Positions 53,710-62,736 of a stretch of DNA of 64,000 bases are shown in pieces (position 1 is the stretch's first letter; each line of letters begins with the position of its first letter). The notes under the pieces are model-generated. The model had not been told where the DNA came from. It was given only the letters and a program-made list of their open reading frames with translations, and searched no databases. A program made the position numbers and the translations under genes. This stretch comes from Pseudomonas sp. RIT288 (GTDB lineage: Bacteria; Pseudomonadota; Gammaproteobacteria; Pseudomonadales; Pseudomonadaceae): NCBI RefSeq assembly GCF_000631985.1, contig NZ_JFYN01000010.1, forward strand, positions 1 to 64,000, written 5' to 3'.

Positions 53710-55685
53710 CAATTTCCTACTGCTCGCCATTGAACCGACCAGAGCGCCTGGGCAGTACCCGCCGCATTTTGCACGCGCAACGTACAGCCGGACGCACCCA
53801 GTCCCGCCCCCATGAGCGCGTGCATCAAACACATTGACCCGACGTGCGTGAGCGTGATGTTGCGCGGCGCGTTAGGGAACGGAATAGGGAAAGTAACGTA
53901 GACGTAACCGTTCGCGTCCGTTACGCCTGTACCCCATTGCTCAATCGCACCGGATGGCAATCGTTGGTAACCACTATTCCCAAAAGAGCTGCCGAACTCA
54001 GGCGCATATTTCAAAGCGGACATACCGTTCTCAACAACCCACTGCCCATTGCCTGCGGTGATCACGATGGTGGACAGGGACTGAAGGGGCACAGAGGTCA
54101 TGGAACTAACAGACAGCGCGGAAATAACGTCTGTACCCTGCCGGACAATGTTGACCACGCCCGGCGTCGTGTTGAACAGGAAAAAATTGGTGCCGGTGGG
54201 TACAGAACTAACAGGCGGCAGGGTCAATGTCCCCGATGCAGAAAGCACAATACGCTGGCCAGCAGCCGCGACACTCAATGTCGCCGGCAGCGCTGCAATA
54301 TCGAAACGCCCAGAGAAATTACCCATTGCCCGCTGCACAAACTCAGTAGTCGCCAATGACTTGCCGTTATCGAATTGCGGCTGCGTCTCCCAATGCGCCC
54401 CCCGCAAAATCGGCGAATACTTCAGCGCGCCATCGCCCCCTTCCAGCGCCCAGCCTTGACCGTTATTCAAGCGCCGGAAGGCCGAGATTGTCGATTGAGG
54501 CTGAGTAAACGGCCCCAACGCGCCGTTGATCGCAATCAGAGACTGCCCGGCCTTCGCCTTGAAGGTCGCACCATTCAAGCCCGCGAGAACCGTTACGACC
54601 GCCCCCTGAGGAACAGCGCTCGCATCCGGCAGGGTGACAGTCGAACCCGACCCGCCGGGCGCGACCAAGCGCCCAACATCAGCCGGCGACAAATCAACGC
54701 TCCCGGGATAGGTCACCAGATCCGCATAACTCCCCTGCGCTCGCTGGGCAAACTCGGTCGTCGCAAGCGACTTACTGTTATCGAACAGCGCCGGCGTCGG
54801 GGCTGTCGGGTTGCCAGCGAAACTCGGCGAAAACAACCGGGCAAACCCGTCTGTAATGTCCTTGAACGTCAGCGCAGTAGTTCCTACAACAATCGGGGCA
54901 TCTGTCACCAGTTGCCAAATCGTATCAGCCTGCGTCGAGCCGGCTTCGACCGCCACTGTCAGGTTGGGCGTTATCTTGGCATTGCTATCGGCATCCTTGG
55001 CCCGCACCCAAGAACCCACGGCCACGACATATGGCCCGTTATCCTTGGCGGCCGCCTGATTTTTTACCAGCACCCGATCACCGACCGCGAGCGCTACACC
55101 GTCAATCGTCTGTAGACCGACCAGACTGATGTTGGCGGTGGTAGCAGCGCGCACCGACTGCTTGATGTCGAGCTTGCTAAGCTCGTCCAGAATGCGCGAA
55201 TCGACGTATTCACGCGTCGCCAGCACCACCGCCGGGTCGATCTTGAGGGTGATGTTCCCGGTACTGGATACCACAAAATTCATCCGCACCACTTGCGTGC
55301 GGCCGGAGCCTTGCGACAGCAGCGGCTTGAAGCTCGGCGCACAGTTGGCCACCGCCACCAGATCCCCGTCCGCGTCGTAAAGGCCGATTTCGCGAATCCA
55401 TTTACCGCCCTCATCGGCCGGAATGATTTGCTCGGCGATGATCACCGCCGGGTTGACCGGGTCAACGCGAAGTTGATTTAACGGCTTGCGGCGCCACTCG
55501 CTGAGCAGCTTGGTCTGAGTGGCCGCCGGCACTGGGTTGGGCGGGTCGGCCAACCCTCCCGGGTTGGCATCGCCGACCCCCATTTCGGTGATTCTCCAGG
55601 CAACGCCGAGCGCGTCGGCGTTCGCCTGTTTGGCCATCCCCACGTTCGTGAGGATCGCGAAAAACTGCGAATTCGCATCAATCAT
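53709..55685 (-). CDS. Tail fibre protein
   Basis: 658 residues. The N-terminal 160 are the phage tail-collar (DUF3751) part that joins the baseplate (FFAILTNVGMAKQANADALG, KWIREIGLYDADGDLV). Two FDN(S/G)KSLATTEF-QRA repeats follow near 300 and 440. The C-terminal receptor part (SGAIEQWGTG, FPIPFPNAPRNITLTHVGS) is of the gp53-like fold. It decides host range. Confidence 0.92.
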   Translation of the reverse strand: MIDANSQFFAILTNVGMAKQANADALGVAWRITEMGVGDANPGGLADPPNPVPAATQTKLLSEWRRKPLNQLRVDPVNPAVIIAEQIIPADEGGKWIREIGLYDADGDLVAVANCAPSFKPLLSQGSGRTQVVRMNFVVSSTGNITLKIDPAVVLATREYVDSRILDELSKLDIKQSVRAATTANISLVGLQTIDGVALAVGDRVLVKNQAAAKDNGPYVVAVGSWVRAKDADSNAKITPNLTVAVEAGSTQADTIWQLVTDAPIVVGTTALTFKDITDGFARLFSPSFAGNPTAPTPALFDNSKSLATTEFAQRAQGSYADLVTYPGSVDLSPADVGRLVAPGGSGSTVTLPDASAVPQGAVVTVLAGLNGATFKAKAGQSLIAINGALGPFTQPQSTISAFRRLNNGQGWALEGGDGALKYSPILRGAHWETQPQFDNGKSLATTEFVQRAMGNFSGRFDIAALPATLSVAAAGQRIVLSASGTLTLPPVSSVPTGTNFFLFNTTPGVVNIVRQGTDVISALSVSSMTSVPLQSLSTIVITAGNGQWVVENGMSALKYAPEFGSSFGNSGYQRLPSGAIEQWGTGVTDANGYVYVTFPIPFPNAPRNITLTHVGSMCLMHALMGAGLGASGCTLRVQNAAGTAQALWSVQWRAVGN

Positions 55686-56286
55686 GATAAACGTCCAGAG
55701 TGTCTATGGTGTGTTCGCGGCCGACCACGCCAATGCTGCCGGTGACCTCAATGTCACGCATGACGGGCGGGTAAACGTCGATTTCGTCGCCGTCGTAGAG
55801 GGACACGGCGATGTCTAAATTGCCTTGGGTTTCCAGGCTGATGGCCAACCCGGTAAGTTGTCGGCTGACGGGCTTGGCGTCGTCGATCAAGCGTTCAAGT
55901 TCGAGATACATTTCCTCGGTGATGCCGGTGTCCAGCACCCCCACCTTCAGCGCGAAGGTGCCGGGTATGCCCTGCGGAACGGTGTTGAACCATTCAACGA
56001 TCTCGATCAGGTAGCCCAGCGGCTCGACCACTCGGCGTATAGCGCCGATGGTGCCCTTGTGCTTGTGAATGAAGAACGAAGCCTTGATGGCGGCACGCTT
56101 GACCGACTCCGACCACGAAGGATCCCAGCGGTCGACCGACCAGGCCCAGGCCAGATGCGGTAGCAGGTGTACCGGGCAGGTGTCGGGGTTGTACAAGGTG
56201 CGCAACGGAATCAGCGTGGTTTCGGCGAACGTTGCCTCGATACCCCGTTCCAGGGGAGTGCTGTTGAGCGGCAAGAGACTGCGCAT
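55678..56286 (-). CDS. Phage tail protein I
   Basis: 202 residues, P2 gpI family baseplate protein (CPVHLLPHLAWAWSVDRWDP, KGTIGAIRRVVEPLGYLIEI). Overlaps the fibre start by 8 bases. Confidence 0.93.
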   Translation of the reverse strand: MRSLLPLNSTPLERGIEATFAETTLIPLRTLYNPDTCPVHLLPHLAWAWSVDRWDPSWSESVKRAAIKASFFIHKHKGTIGAIRRVVEPLGYLIEIVEWFNTVPQGIPGTFALKVGVLDTGITEEMYLELERLIDDAKPVSRQLTGLAISLETQGNLDIAVSLYDGDEIDVYPPVMRDIEVTGSIGVVGREHTIDTLDVYHD

Positions 56287-56287
56287 A

Positions 56288-57172
56288 TCAACCTCCCAGC
56301 ACGACGGAATAACCGGTGCAGTACGCCGCCTGCGCCTTGGTCGGTTTGAGATCCAGCCAGTCCGTCAGCTCCACGCGGGCCACGCCGGCAACGTGCAGCT
56401 GCGCATCGACGCCAGAGCGCGCCACTTCGAGGCCCAGCCGGCGGCGTGGATTGATCCAGGCCTCAAGCCGCTTGATCGCCTCGGCAAGCGCGGCGTCGTT
56501 CTCCGGGCCAGCACCTTTCATGTGCAGCACGGCGTCGACGCGGTAGCGCAGGATCTGCGCACCGCGCACCGTGACGCGGTCCCCCACCGGGCGCACGTCG
56601 TCGTCATTCACCGCCGTGGCAACCAGCTTCAACAGTTCAGGACTGGCCGTGCCGTCACCTTCAAGGCCCAACACCGTGACATCCACACAGGCCGGTGACG
56701 GGCTTTCCGCCGTTGCATCTGCCACCAGCGCTGATGCATTGCGCGCATGCAGGATGTAACTGTTACGCGGCCCTGCCGTGGTCAGTCCCTCATAGGCCAA
56801 TTGCACGCGCTCGCGCAGAGCGTCGTGTGATTCCATCACCGCCTCGACCGGTGGTACCGCCAGCGGATCGGCAGGTTGAATCACCAGGCGCTTGAGATTG
56901 ACGTTAGCCGCAAGGTGCTCCAGATCGGCGCCCGTCGCATAGGCCAGGAGTTGCGATTTGGCCGCGTCGTTGACCCGTGCCCGGTTGCCGAGCTTGATGT
57001 AGCTGGCGACCTCCAACAGCTTGGTCACCGGATCACTTTCCAGAGAGGCCGTCCAGTTCCCACCCATGTGGCCGCGAAACACGTCGAGTGCCTCGCCATA
57101 CACTTCTTCAAAATCCAGCGGTTCCAGCACGTCCGGTGCCGGCAGCTCCGACAGATCCACCAGGGTACTCAT
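56288..57172 (-). CDS. Baseplate assembly protein J
   Basis: 294 residues, gpJ family wedge (FEEVYGEALDVFRGHMGGNW, VNDAAKSQLLAYATGADLEH, EAWINPRRRLGLEVARSGVD). The ATG at 57172 sits in an ATGA overlap with W. Confidence 0.93.
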   Translation of the reverse strand: MSTLVDLSELPAPDVLEPLDFEEVYGEALDVFRGHMGGNWTASLESDPVTKLLEVASYIKLGNRARVNDAAKSQLLAYATGADLEHLAANVNLKRLVIQPADPLAVPPVEAVMESHDALRERVQLAYEGLTTAGPRNSYILHARNASALVADATAESPSPACVDVTVLGLEGDGTASPELLKLVATAVNDDDVRPVGDRVTVRGAQILRYRVDAVLHMKGAGPENDAALAEAIKRLEAWINPRRRLGLEVARSGVDAQLHVAGVARVELTDWLDLKPTKAQAAYCTGYSVVLGG

Positions 57173-57495
57173 ACCCACACCTCCAACGTGCCGCGCACAC
57201 CGAGGTATTCGCCGCTGACTTGTATGTTGATTTTGCCGCCCAGCACGGACAGCACACGCACCCGTTCCAGCTTCAACCGTGGCTCCCACCGACCCAGCGC
57301 CCGGGCGGCTTCAGCCTGGACGGCGCTTTTCCAGCCCTCGTTGACAGGCAGGTCAACCATGCGCCGCAGCTTGCTGCCGTACTCCGGACGTTCACGGCGG
57401 CTCACCAATGGCGTGCCGAGGATGTCCCCGATGGACTGGCGTAAATGCTCAATGCCGGAGATGGGTTGCCCGGTGTGGCGATCCATTCCGATCAT
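57169..57495 (-). CDS. Baseplate assembly protein W (gp25-like)
   Basis: 108 residues: LRQSIGDILGTPLVSRRERP and YGSKLRRMVDLPVNEGW, the gp25-like lysozyme fold common to contractile baseplates. Confidence 0.93.
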   Translation of the reverse strand: MIGMDRHTGQPISGIEHLRQSIGDILGTPLVSRRERPEYGSKLRRMVDLPVNEGWKSAVQAEAARALGRWEPRLKLERVRVLSVLGGKINIQVSGEYLGVRGTLEVWV

Positions 57496-57500
57496 CGGGT

Positions 57501-57731
57501 TTACTCCTTGAGTTGCTCGAACTCGGCATGGGCTTTAAGCGTTCTTAACGCCACATCGTCGGCGCTATCGACCGTGACTTTGTTCTTCGCCACGGCGAGC
57601 GTGCGGCCGTCCGGCAGGACAACCGTGCGCGAGGTGTAGTGCTTGTCGCGAAAGGTCACGGTCATGGGCATCAGCACTGGGCTGATGGGAGTGGACTCAG
57701 ACGCAGTCGTTTCATCTTGGTGTTTGGCCAT
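57501..57731 (-). CDS. Small phage protein between V and W (76 aa)
   Basis: Starts MAKHQDETTASES (GGAG upstream). The C-terminal half (VTFRDKHYTSRTVVLPDGRT) is beta-rich. No named family; in other mosaics a small gene often lies here. Confidence 0.65.
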   Translation of the reverse strand: MAKHQDETTASESTPISPVLMPMTVTFRDKHYTSRTVVLPDGRTLAVAKNKVTVDSADDVALRTLKAHAEFEQLKE

Positions 57732-57746
57732 GGGAACTCCAGGCAT

Positions 57747-57771
57747 GAAAAAGCCCGCACGCGGCGGGCTG
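57747..57771 (-). terminator. Terminator-like hairpin after V
   Basis: AGCCCGC / GCGGGCT with TTTTTC on the minus strand; may reduce read-through from V into W. Confidence 0.7.
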
Positions 57772-57784
57772 AGTAAATGTTGAG

Positions 57785-58372
57785 TTAGTGCTTGTGATGG
57801 TTGTCGCTTTGGCGGGCAGCCAGGATATCGGCATCGCTGGTGATGCTTTGGGTAGCGTGCAGCGGGCCGTCGATGTTGACCTGCCCTTTGATATTCACAA
57901 CGCCCTCCAGATCGATCGTTCCGGACTTCACCACGATGGCATTGTCGGTGACTTCGGCCAGGGTTGATCCGACCTTGATCGTGACCGTACCGCTTGGCAC
58001 GCTGACGGTGTAGCTACTCGTCTGCCAGTCGTAGACCAGAGATCCGCCATCGTCGAAACGCCAGACTTCAACGTGATCGCGATTGTCCGGCGGCGCGCCG
58101 CCACTCCCATAAAGGCCGGGAATAAATGTGCCCTGCGCCACCTCGCCACTGGCACTGATCAGGGTGCCCTGCTCGTTGAGGCTCGGCGCCCGCCAGTGCC
58201 GCGCCTTGCCTGCGGCGATGCTGTGCCAGCGTACCCAGCCACTTACCCACTCACCGTCCGACACCCGGCACACCGGTGGTGACGCTGCGAGATCCACCGC
58301 CACGACATAGCAGTCCTTCACAAGCCCAGCGAGCATGCGGTCATGCTGGGCGCTCACATAGCCACCACTCAT
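57785..58372 (-). CDS. Baseplate spike protein V
   Basis: 195 residues of the gpV family: an OB-fold start (KDCYVVAVDLAASPPVCRVS), EGTFIPGLYG-type middle, then beta-repeats (TIDLEGVVNIKGQVNIDGPL) and a His-rich tip (DNHHKH) that likely binds iron. It pierces the outer membrane. Confidence 0.92.
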   Translation of the reverse strand: MSGGYVSAQHDRMLAGLVKDCYVVAVDLAASPPVCRVSDGEWVSGWVRWHSIAAGKARHWRAPSLNEQGTLISASGEVAQGTFIPGLYGSGGAPPDNRDHVEVWRFDDGGSLVYDWQTSSYTVSVPSGTVTIKVGSTLAEVTDNAIVVKSGTIDLEGVVNIKGQVNIDGPLHATQSITSDADILAARQSDNHHKH

Positions 58373-58908
58373 GCCAGACTCTCCGGCGCAAAGTACTTGT
58401 CCCGGTTGGCTGGCCCCGCATCAGGATCAACGCCTAACAGCAGCGTGCCCGGTGGCTGATCCGGCCATGGCCATTCGGCGTCACCGAGGTAGATCTGCTG
58501 TGTCCACTCCACGACCCAGACGGTATAGCCGTCCAGTTCGGGTTTGGTCCAGTCCTGCATGGCCTGAACGAACTCAGCCGGTTCGACCTCAACACCCCAG
58601 CACTGCATGCGCAGCAACGCGGCGAGGTGGCCCGCTAGGAACACCGCTTGTTGATGATGATCCGACTGAATCGGATCGGTGATCACCCGTGCCTCGAACT
58701 TGCAGGCCAAGCCGGTTTCACCGGTTCCCGGATCGAGCCCCGGCTCCATCTCAGCCAATTCGATCAGTATCGCTGGCAGCGGTAAGCGATCCAAATCATC
58801 CGGCCACATGCACACCGCCTGCAGGCCCGGGAAGTGTTCCTGAATGCGCCGCTCGATGGCGTGATACAGCTGTTCAAGACTGAACGGCTCGTCGACTTGA
58901 TCCGTCAC
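58369..58908 (-). CDS. Phage tail completion or terminator-like protein (179 aa)
   Basis: Lies between the Z-like and V genes, where tail completion proteins (lambda U, P2 R) sit. The sequence (LEQLYHAIERRIQEHFPGLQ, LPAILIELAEMEPG, ACKFEARVITDP) fits a tail-terminator fold by position and size. ATGA overlap with V. Confidence 0.65.
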   Translation of the reverse strand: MTDQVDEPFSLEQLYHAIERRIQEHFPGLQAVCMWPDDLDRLPLPAILIELAEMEPGLDPGTGETGLACKFEARVITDPIQSDHHQQAVFLAGHLAALLRMQCWGVEVEPAEFVQAMQDWTKPELDGYTVWVVEWTQQIYLGDAEWPWPDQPPGTLLLGVDPDAGPANRDKYFAPESLA

Positions 58909-58909
58909 A

Positions 58910-59566
58910 TCACTTCCCCTTCAAGTGCTTCTGCACTTCGAAATTGAGTTCCTGCTGCAGGACATGCACCAGGTGTTCGTCAGCTTTGCGCACCCAGCTT
59001 TCGAAGTGTGGTCGGACCTGCTCCAGAGACACCTTGGCTTTAGCCAGCGGGAAGCGGTTGTCATGTTCGGCGATCCAGCCCGAACTCGCGCCGACCGCCC
59101 TGCTGACATCGCTGTCGGGATAATCGCTCGCCCTGAAGTGCTTGCTGCCGGTACGGATCCAGACGTCAGCGCTGTTGCCGTAGACCTTTTTGAAGAACGC
59201 ACCTTGAAAGCGCCGGCCTGCCACTGAGACACCGGAGCGACTCTGCCGAGGCCGGCCGATGCGACTCGCCTCCATGGCATTGAGGCCGAACCACAGCTTG
59301 CCGCTGTTCGCTCCACCGCTGACCGGGTACGCTCGCAGGCGCTGCCGCACAGCAGCAACCGCAATCCGTTCCTGCCGCCCAACGGCGCGGGCGATTTGTG
59401 TGGCAAGCCAACGCAGGGTTTTGTTGATGGCTCTACGCTGAGCGTTGGCCGCTGCTTTTGGCAACACGGCGGCAAAGTCCTGAAATGCTTTCAGGTCTGC
59501 CGCCGAGGTCTGCAGCGAGATCATCCCGCCGCCGGCCGAGGATTTGAAGTGACTGCCAACGCTCAT
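58910..59566 (-). CDS. Minor tail protein Z-like
   Basis: 218 residues resembling lambda gpZ: LPKAAANAQRRAINKTLRWL, QRLRAYPVSGG and RFQGAFFKKVYGNSADVWIR. Connects head and tail. ATGA overlap with the FII-like gene upstream. Confidence 0.8.
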   Translation of the reverse strand: MSVGSHFKSSAGGGMISLQTSAADLKAFQDFAAVLPKAAANAQRRAINKTLRWLATQIARAVGRQERIAVAAVRQRLRAYPVSGGANSGKLWFGLNAMEASRIGRPRQSRSGVSVAGRRFQGAFFKKVYGNSADVWIRTGSKHFRASDYPDSDVSRAVGASSGWIAEHDNRFPLAKAKVSLEQVRPHFESWVRKADEHLVHVLQQELNFEVQKHLKGK

Positions 59567-59880
59567 GCTTTAGGCCTCAATAGCAATGCCACCCAGCCGG
59601 AGCCATCTGGCTCAAGTTTGACCAAGTCGTACTGGCCTCCCCCGTCTTGCTTTGCAAGATCAACGACCACCAGCTGTCCTGGCTCTAAACCTGCAGCATC
59701 GACGACGCGAATCTCAAATTGCGGCTCGCGCAACGCGGTGTTGATTCGCCCCATGCGCGGCTGCAACCAAGGCGCGGAAAAGAAACCGGCGATCTCTCGA
59801 CCGCCGACCGTTGCCATATCGCCCAAGCCATCCAGAACCAAGGCATCCATGTCGTCGCTTAATTCGCGAAAGCCCATCAC
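59563..59880 (-). CDS. Head-tail joining protein (lambda FII-like)
   Basis: 105 residues, FRELSDDMDALVLDGLGDMA and the end LEPDGSGWVALLLRPKA. Place and size match lambda gpFII. Confidence 0.7.
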   Translation of the reverse strand: MMGFRELSDDMDALVLDGLGDMATVGGREIAGFFSAPWLQPRMGRINTALREPQFEIRVVDAAGLEPGQLVVVDLAKQDGGGQYDLVKLEPDGSGWVALLLRPKA

Positions 59881-60095
59881 TCACCTCCGCTGTTTTCGTC
59901 CTCATTGGCAACGTTCGACAGTTGGCGCAGCAGTTCTTGTGCTCGCGGATCCTTGAGCGGGGCGATGCGCCCCTCAGCGAGTAACGCTTCCTCGATTTCT
60001 TTATGTGGCGGACTGTATGGCTCGCCCTTTACGACAACGACGCGGCCATCCTGCACGCAACCATCAATCACCAGAAACTCGGCTTTCTTGGCCAT
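59877..60095 (-). CDS. Small head protein (lambda FI-like position)
   Basis: 72 residues starting MAKKAEFLVIDG; SPPHKEIEEALLAEGRIAPL in the middle. Overlaps the next gene by four bases. Role inferred from its place between capsid and FII. Confidence 0.6.
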   Translation of the reverse strand: MAKKAEFLVIDGCVQDGRVVVVKGEPYSPPHKEIEEALLAEGRIAPLKDPRAQELLRQLSNVANEDENSGGE

Positions 60096-60096
60096 G

Positions 60097-61125
60097 TCAC
60101 ACCACCTTGGCGTAGATGAAGGCATCCGGTTCGAGCAGGCCAGCCAGTGCCGCACTCTGGAGCTTCAGCCAACGAGCGCTTGGCTCTTGGGTCACCCAGC
60201 TTTTCGGGAAGCGCGCCGCTTCGACCAAGCCGCTTTCCACGGCTTCTAGATCCTGGATCGCGCCATACAACATGGCGTTGCGCGTCGAAGTCGAACCGAG
60301 AATCAGGCCGCCAGCCGGAATCATCGGCTGTTCTTCTTCGTCGTCATCCAGGTACCACTCGTCATAGCCATAAAGGTCGACGCCGGGATCATTCAGATAG
60401 CCGAGGTACGTCACACCGTCGGGCAGCTCCTCGGGTTTGATTAGCCCCATATCCACACGGCGAGTATTGAGCTGTTTCATAACCGTTGCGTTCGACTGGA
60501 AGGCATCCAGTGCCTCACCGCTCATGGCGACGGTGTTGGCTGTACGTCCAGAGTCCTTGGCGATTTTGCGTTTCCAGCCACGCAGATTGGCAATAGGGTC
60601 ACCGTCAGAACTGTTCCATTGCCCGCTGCCCAGGCTGATCTTGTGATCACTGGACATCAGGAAGTCGATGGTGTCATCCACGCCTTCGCCGATCACGCGG
60701 ACTTTGCCGGTGGTGAGGGCTTGAGCACACATCCACTCCTCACGGCGTACGATTTCATCGTCCAAGTCACGCAGATCTTTGCCGAGCAACTGCCCTGCCC
60801 GCTCCAATGGAGTACGCGAAGAAAACGGGTTGTCACCAGCCGAACGTTTGAGTACCAACTCGGCAGTGGTTTCGCGCTTGGGTTGGATGTAAGGCGGGGT
60901 GTAGTTGCTGGTGGTGTAGCCCTCACGCAACGACACACTGCCAGGCAGACGCGGGTGAACAAAGGGGGCCATTTTTCGCTTGCCCTTGATAATGTCGATG
61001 TCGACCGTTTTGGTTGGAAACGTTACTGGGCTGCCACCGTTGAAAAACGTGTTCAACAAAAAACGGCGCGCAGTTGGCATCTGCTCAACCGCTTCGAGCA
61101 TGGTGCGGGTATCAAAAATATCCAT
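60097..61125 (-). CDS. Major capsid protein E (lambda type)
   Basis: 342 residues, lambda gpE family (HK97 fold): MDIFDTRTMLEAVEQMPTAR, FVHPRLPGSVSLREGYTTSN, ERAGQLLGKDLRDLDDEIVR and the P-loop-like end ARFPKSWVTQEPSARWL. Forms the shell. Confidence 0.95.
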   Translation of the reverse strand: MDIFDTRTMLEAVEQMPTARRFLLNTFFNGGSPVTFPTKTVDIDIIKGKRKMAPFVHPRLPGSVSLREGYTTSNYTPPYIQPKRETTAELVLKRSAGDNPFSSRTPLERAGQLLGKDLRDLDDEIVRREEWMCAQALTTGKVRVIGEGVDDTIDFLMSSDHKISLGSGQWNSSDGDPIANLRGWKRKIAKDSGRTANTVAMSGEALDAFQSNATVMKQLNTRRVDMGLIKPEELPDGVTYLGYLNDPGVDLYGYDEWYLDDDEEEQPMIPAGGLILGSTSTRNAMLYGAIQDLEAVESGLVEAARFPKSWVTQEPSARWLKLQSAALAGLLEPDAFIYAKVV

Positions 61126-61138
61126 TTAGAACTCCGAA

Positions 61139-61489
61139 TTAACGAACGAACAGGCTCAGGGCACGTAGCGCGGCTTTCGCCTGCACCAGGGTGAAGCCCT
61201 CGCCGAGAGTGAGTTGGTTGGCCAGCACTTCGCCGGTCAGGCGTATAGGCGCGATCTGGGCGCCTTTGGTCGAATCGGTGGGCTGATCGAGGATTGCCAC
61301 TGGCGTCTCGGAGCCATCAGTTGCTGCCGCTTTGGCCAGGACAAACTCACCACTGGTTTTGACCTGACCGAGGACGGCGCCACGGTTGAGTTTTTGTCCG
61401 GAAGCAATCACGACGGTATCGATGATCACCGGAAAGGCGCCCGCCGACAGTTGGTCGGGGACGTAGGTTTGGCGTTCAGGATTACTCAT
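61139..61489 (-). CDS. Head decoration protein D
   Basis: 116 residues, lambda gpD family: PVIIDTVVIASGQKLNRGAV and the end EGFTLVQAKAALRALSLFVR. Stabilises the full head. GGAGATCCTC precedes the ATG. Confidence 0.88.
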   Translation of the reverse strand: MSNPERQTYVPDQLSAGAFPVIIDTVVIASGQKLNRGAVLGQVKTSGEFVLAKAAATDGSETPVAILDQPTDSTKGAQIAPIRLTGEVLANQLTLGEGFTLVQAKAALRALSLFVR

Positions 61490-61501
61490 GAGGATCTCCA
61501 A

Positions 61502-61903
61502 TCAGCGGCGCGAGGCGCCTTCAACAATGGCGTTCACAACTGCTTTACGTTCACCCTGAGCCGCATCGCCCGTCGGAGTAGATGTCGACGCGCCGGTGGC
61601 ATCAGCCTTGATCGCACTCAGTGAAATACCGCGATCCTGCGCCGCCTTAAACAGCTGCAGAGCGGTGGCCTCGACCGAGGTGCCGGCATCGATGGCGGCG
61701 GCGATCTCGGTCTCGAAACCCTTGCTGGCCATGGCGTTGATAGCGGTGATGCGCTGTCGCTCGGCGGTAGCACCCTCCTCACGGCTTTGGGTGCGAACAC
61801 TCTCAAGATCCGGTTGACCGGCTTGAGCGATCTCGATGGTTTGCGGATCCGTGCCGGCGGCCAGCGCCTCACGCAACTCCGCCGTGCTGCTGACGGTGGT
61901 CAT
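61502..61903 (-). CDS. Internal-start scaffolding protein (lambda Nu3-like)
   Basis: Same frame as C. The ATG at 61903 (MTTVSSTAELREALAAG) has its own CGAGGAAA site eight bases upstream, inside C. In lambda the Nu3 scaffold is made in the same way from the end of gene C. Confidence 0.7.
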   Translation of the reverse strand: MTTVSSTAELREALAAGTDPQTIEIAQAGQPDLESVRTQSREEGATAERQRITAINAMASKGFETEIAAAIDAGTSVEATALQLFKAAQDRGISLSAIKADATGASTSTPTGDAAQGERKAVVNAIVEGASRR

Positions 61904-62734
61904 GTTGTATTTCCTCGGTTGGGTTGCGGCCGGTTTGGCCAGTTCTGTAATCAATGTTTCGAGTGAGCCAAGGCGGTGGGCCAAGCCGGACTCAACGGCG
62001 GTGGCGCCCACGCGCAAACCGCCGAAGTCGCCCATCTCAGGAACGCGCTCAGGATCCACGCCCAGGTTGCGGGCCACTTTGGCCACGAACACGTCGCCCA
62101 TGGCGTCGACCGTCTCGCCGACTTTGGCCCGACCTTCTTCGGTGGCCAGATCCACTCGCTTGTTGGGCGCGTTGCGACTGACGATCTGGTAGCGCTTGCG
62201 ACCGTTGGCTTCTTCACCGCCGACGACAGCCTCAACGACTACACCGATGCTGCCAGCGAGTGCGGTTTCGTCGATAACGATCTCGCTGGCCGCTGAAGCA
62301 ATCCAATAAGCCGCGCTGGCACCAGTGCCGCCGATGTAGGCGACAATGCGTTTACGATCACGGGCCGAATGGATCTGGTCGGCCAGCTCGTTGATGCCAG
62401 CCGCTACGCCGCCAGGGCTGTCGATGTTCAGGATGATTGCACTGACCTTGGGATCATCCAGCGCCGTTTGCAGGTCGGTGGCTAACACCTGAGTGCTCGT
62501 CGCGCCGCTGATCTCAGTGAATAGATTGGCGTAACGAAACACTGGGCCAACCACCGGAATGATGGCCACGCCATTGCGCACACTGACGGTGCGGCTGTTA
62601 TCCAGCCGCATGCCGGTGCGGGTTTCCAGCGCTGCCGGATCGCCCATCCGATCTGCAATGGTCAGCAGGTTGTCCAGGGCGCCAGGCAGCATCAGCCAAG
62701 GCTGCGATGCAGCCAGCTCAAATGCGCGGGGCAT
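61502..62734 (-). CDS. Head maturation protease C (S49 family) with scaffold domain
   Basis: 410 residues. N-terminal S49/ClpP-like protease: NIDSPGGVAAGINELADQI, GTGASAAYWIASAASEIVID (Ser and Lys dyad region). The C-terminal 133 residues are a helical scaffold, also made separately (61502-61903). Lambda gpC counterpart. Confidence 0.92.
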   Translation of the reverse strand: MPRAFELAASQPWLMLPGALDNLLTIADRMGDPAALETRTGMRLDNSRTVSVRNGVAIIPVVGPVFRYANLFTEISGATSTQVLATDLQTALDDPKVSAIILNIDSPGGVAAGINELADQIHSARDRKRIVAYIGGTGASAAYWIASAASEIVIDETALAGSIGVVVEAVVGGEEANGRKRYQIVSRNAPNKRVDLATEEGRAKVGETVDAMGDVFVAKVARNLGVDPERVPEMGDFGGLRVGATAVESGLAHRLGSLETLITELAKPAATQPRKYNMTTVSSTAELREALAAGTDPQTIEIAQAGQPDLESVRTQSREEGATAERQRITAINAMASKGFETEIAAAIDAGTSVEATALQLFKAAQDRGISLSAIKADATGASTSTPTGDAAQGERKAVVNAIVEGASRR

Positions 62735-62736
62735 GG

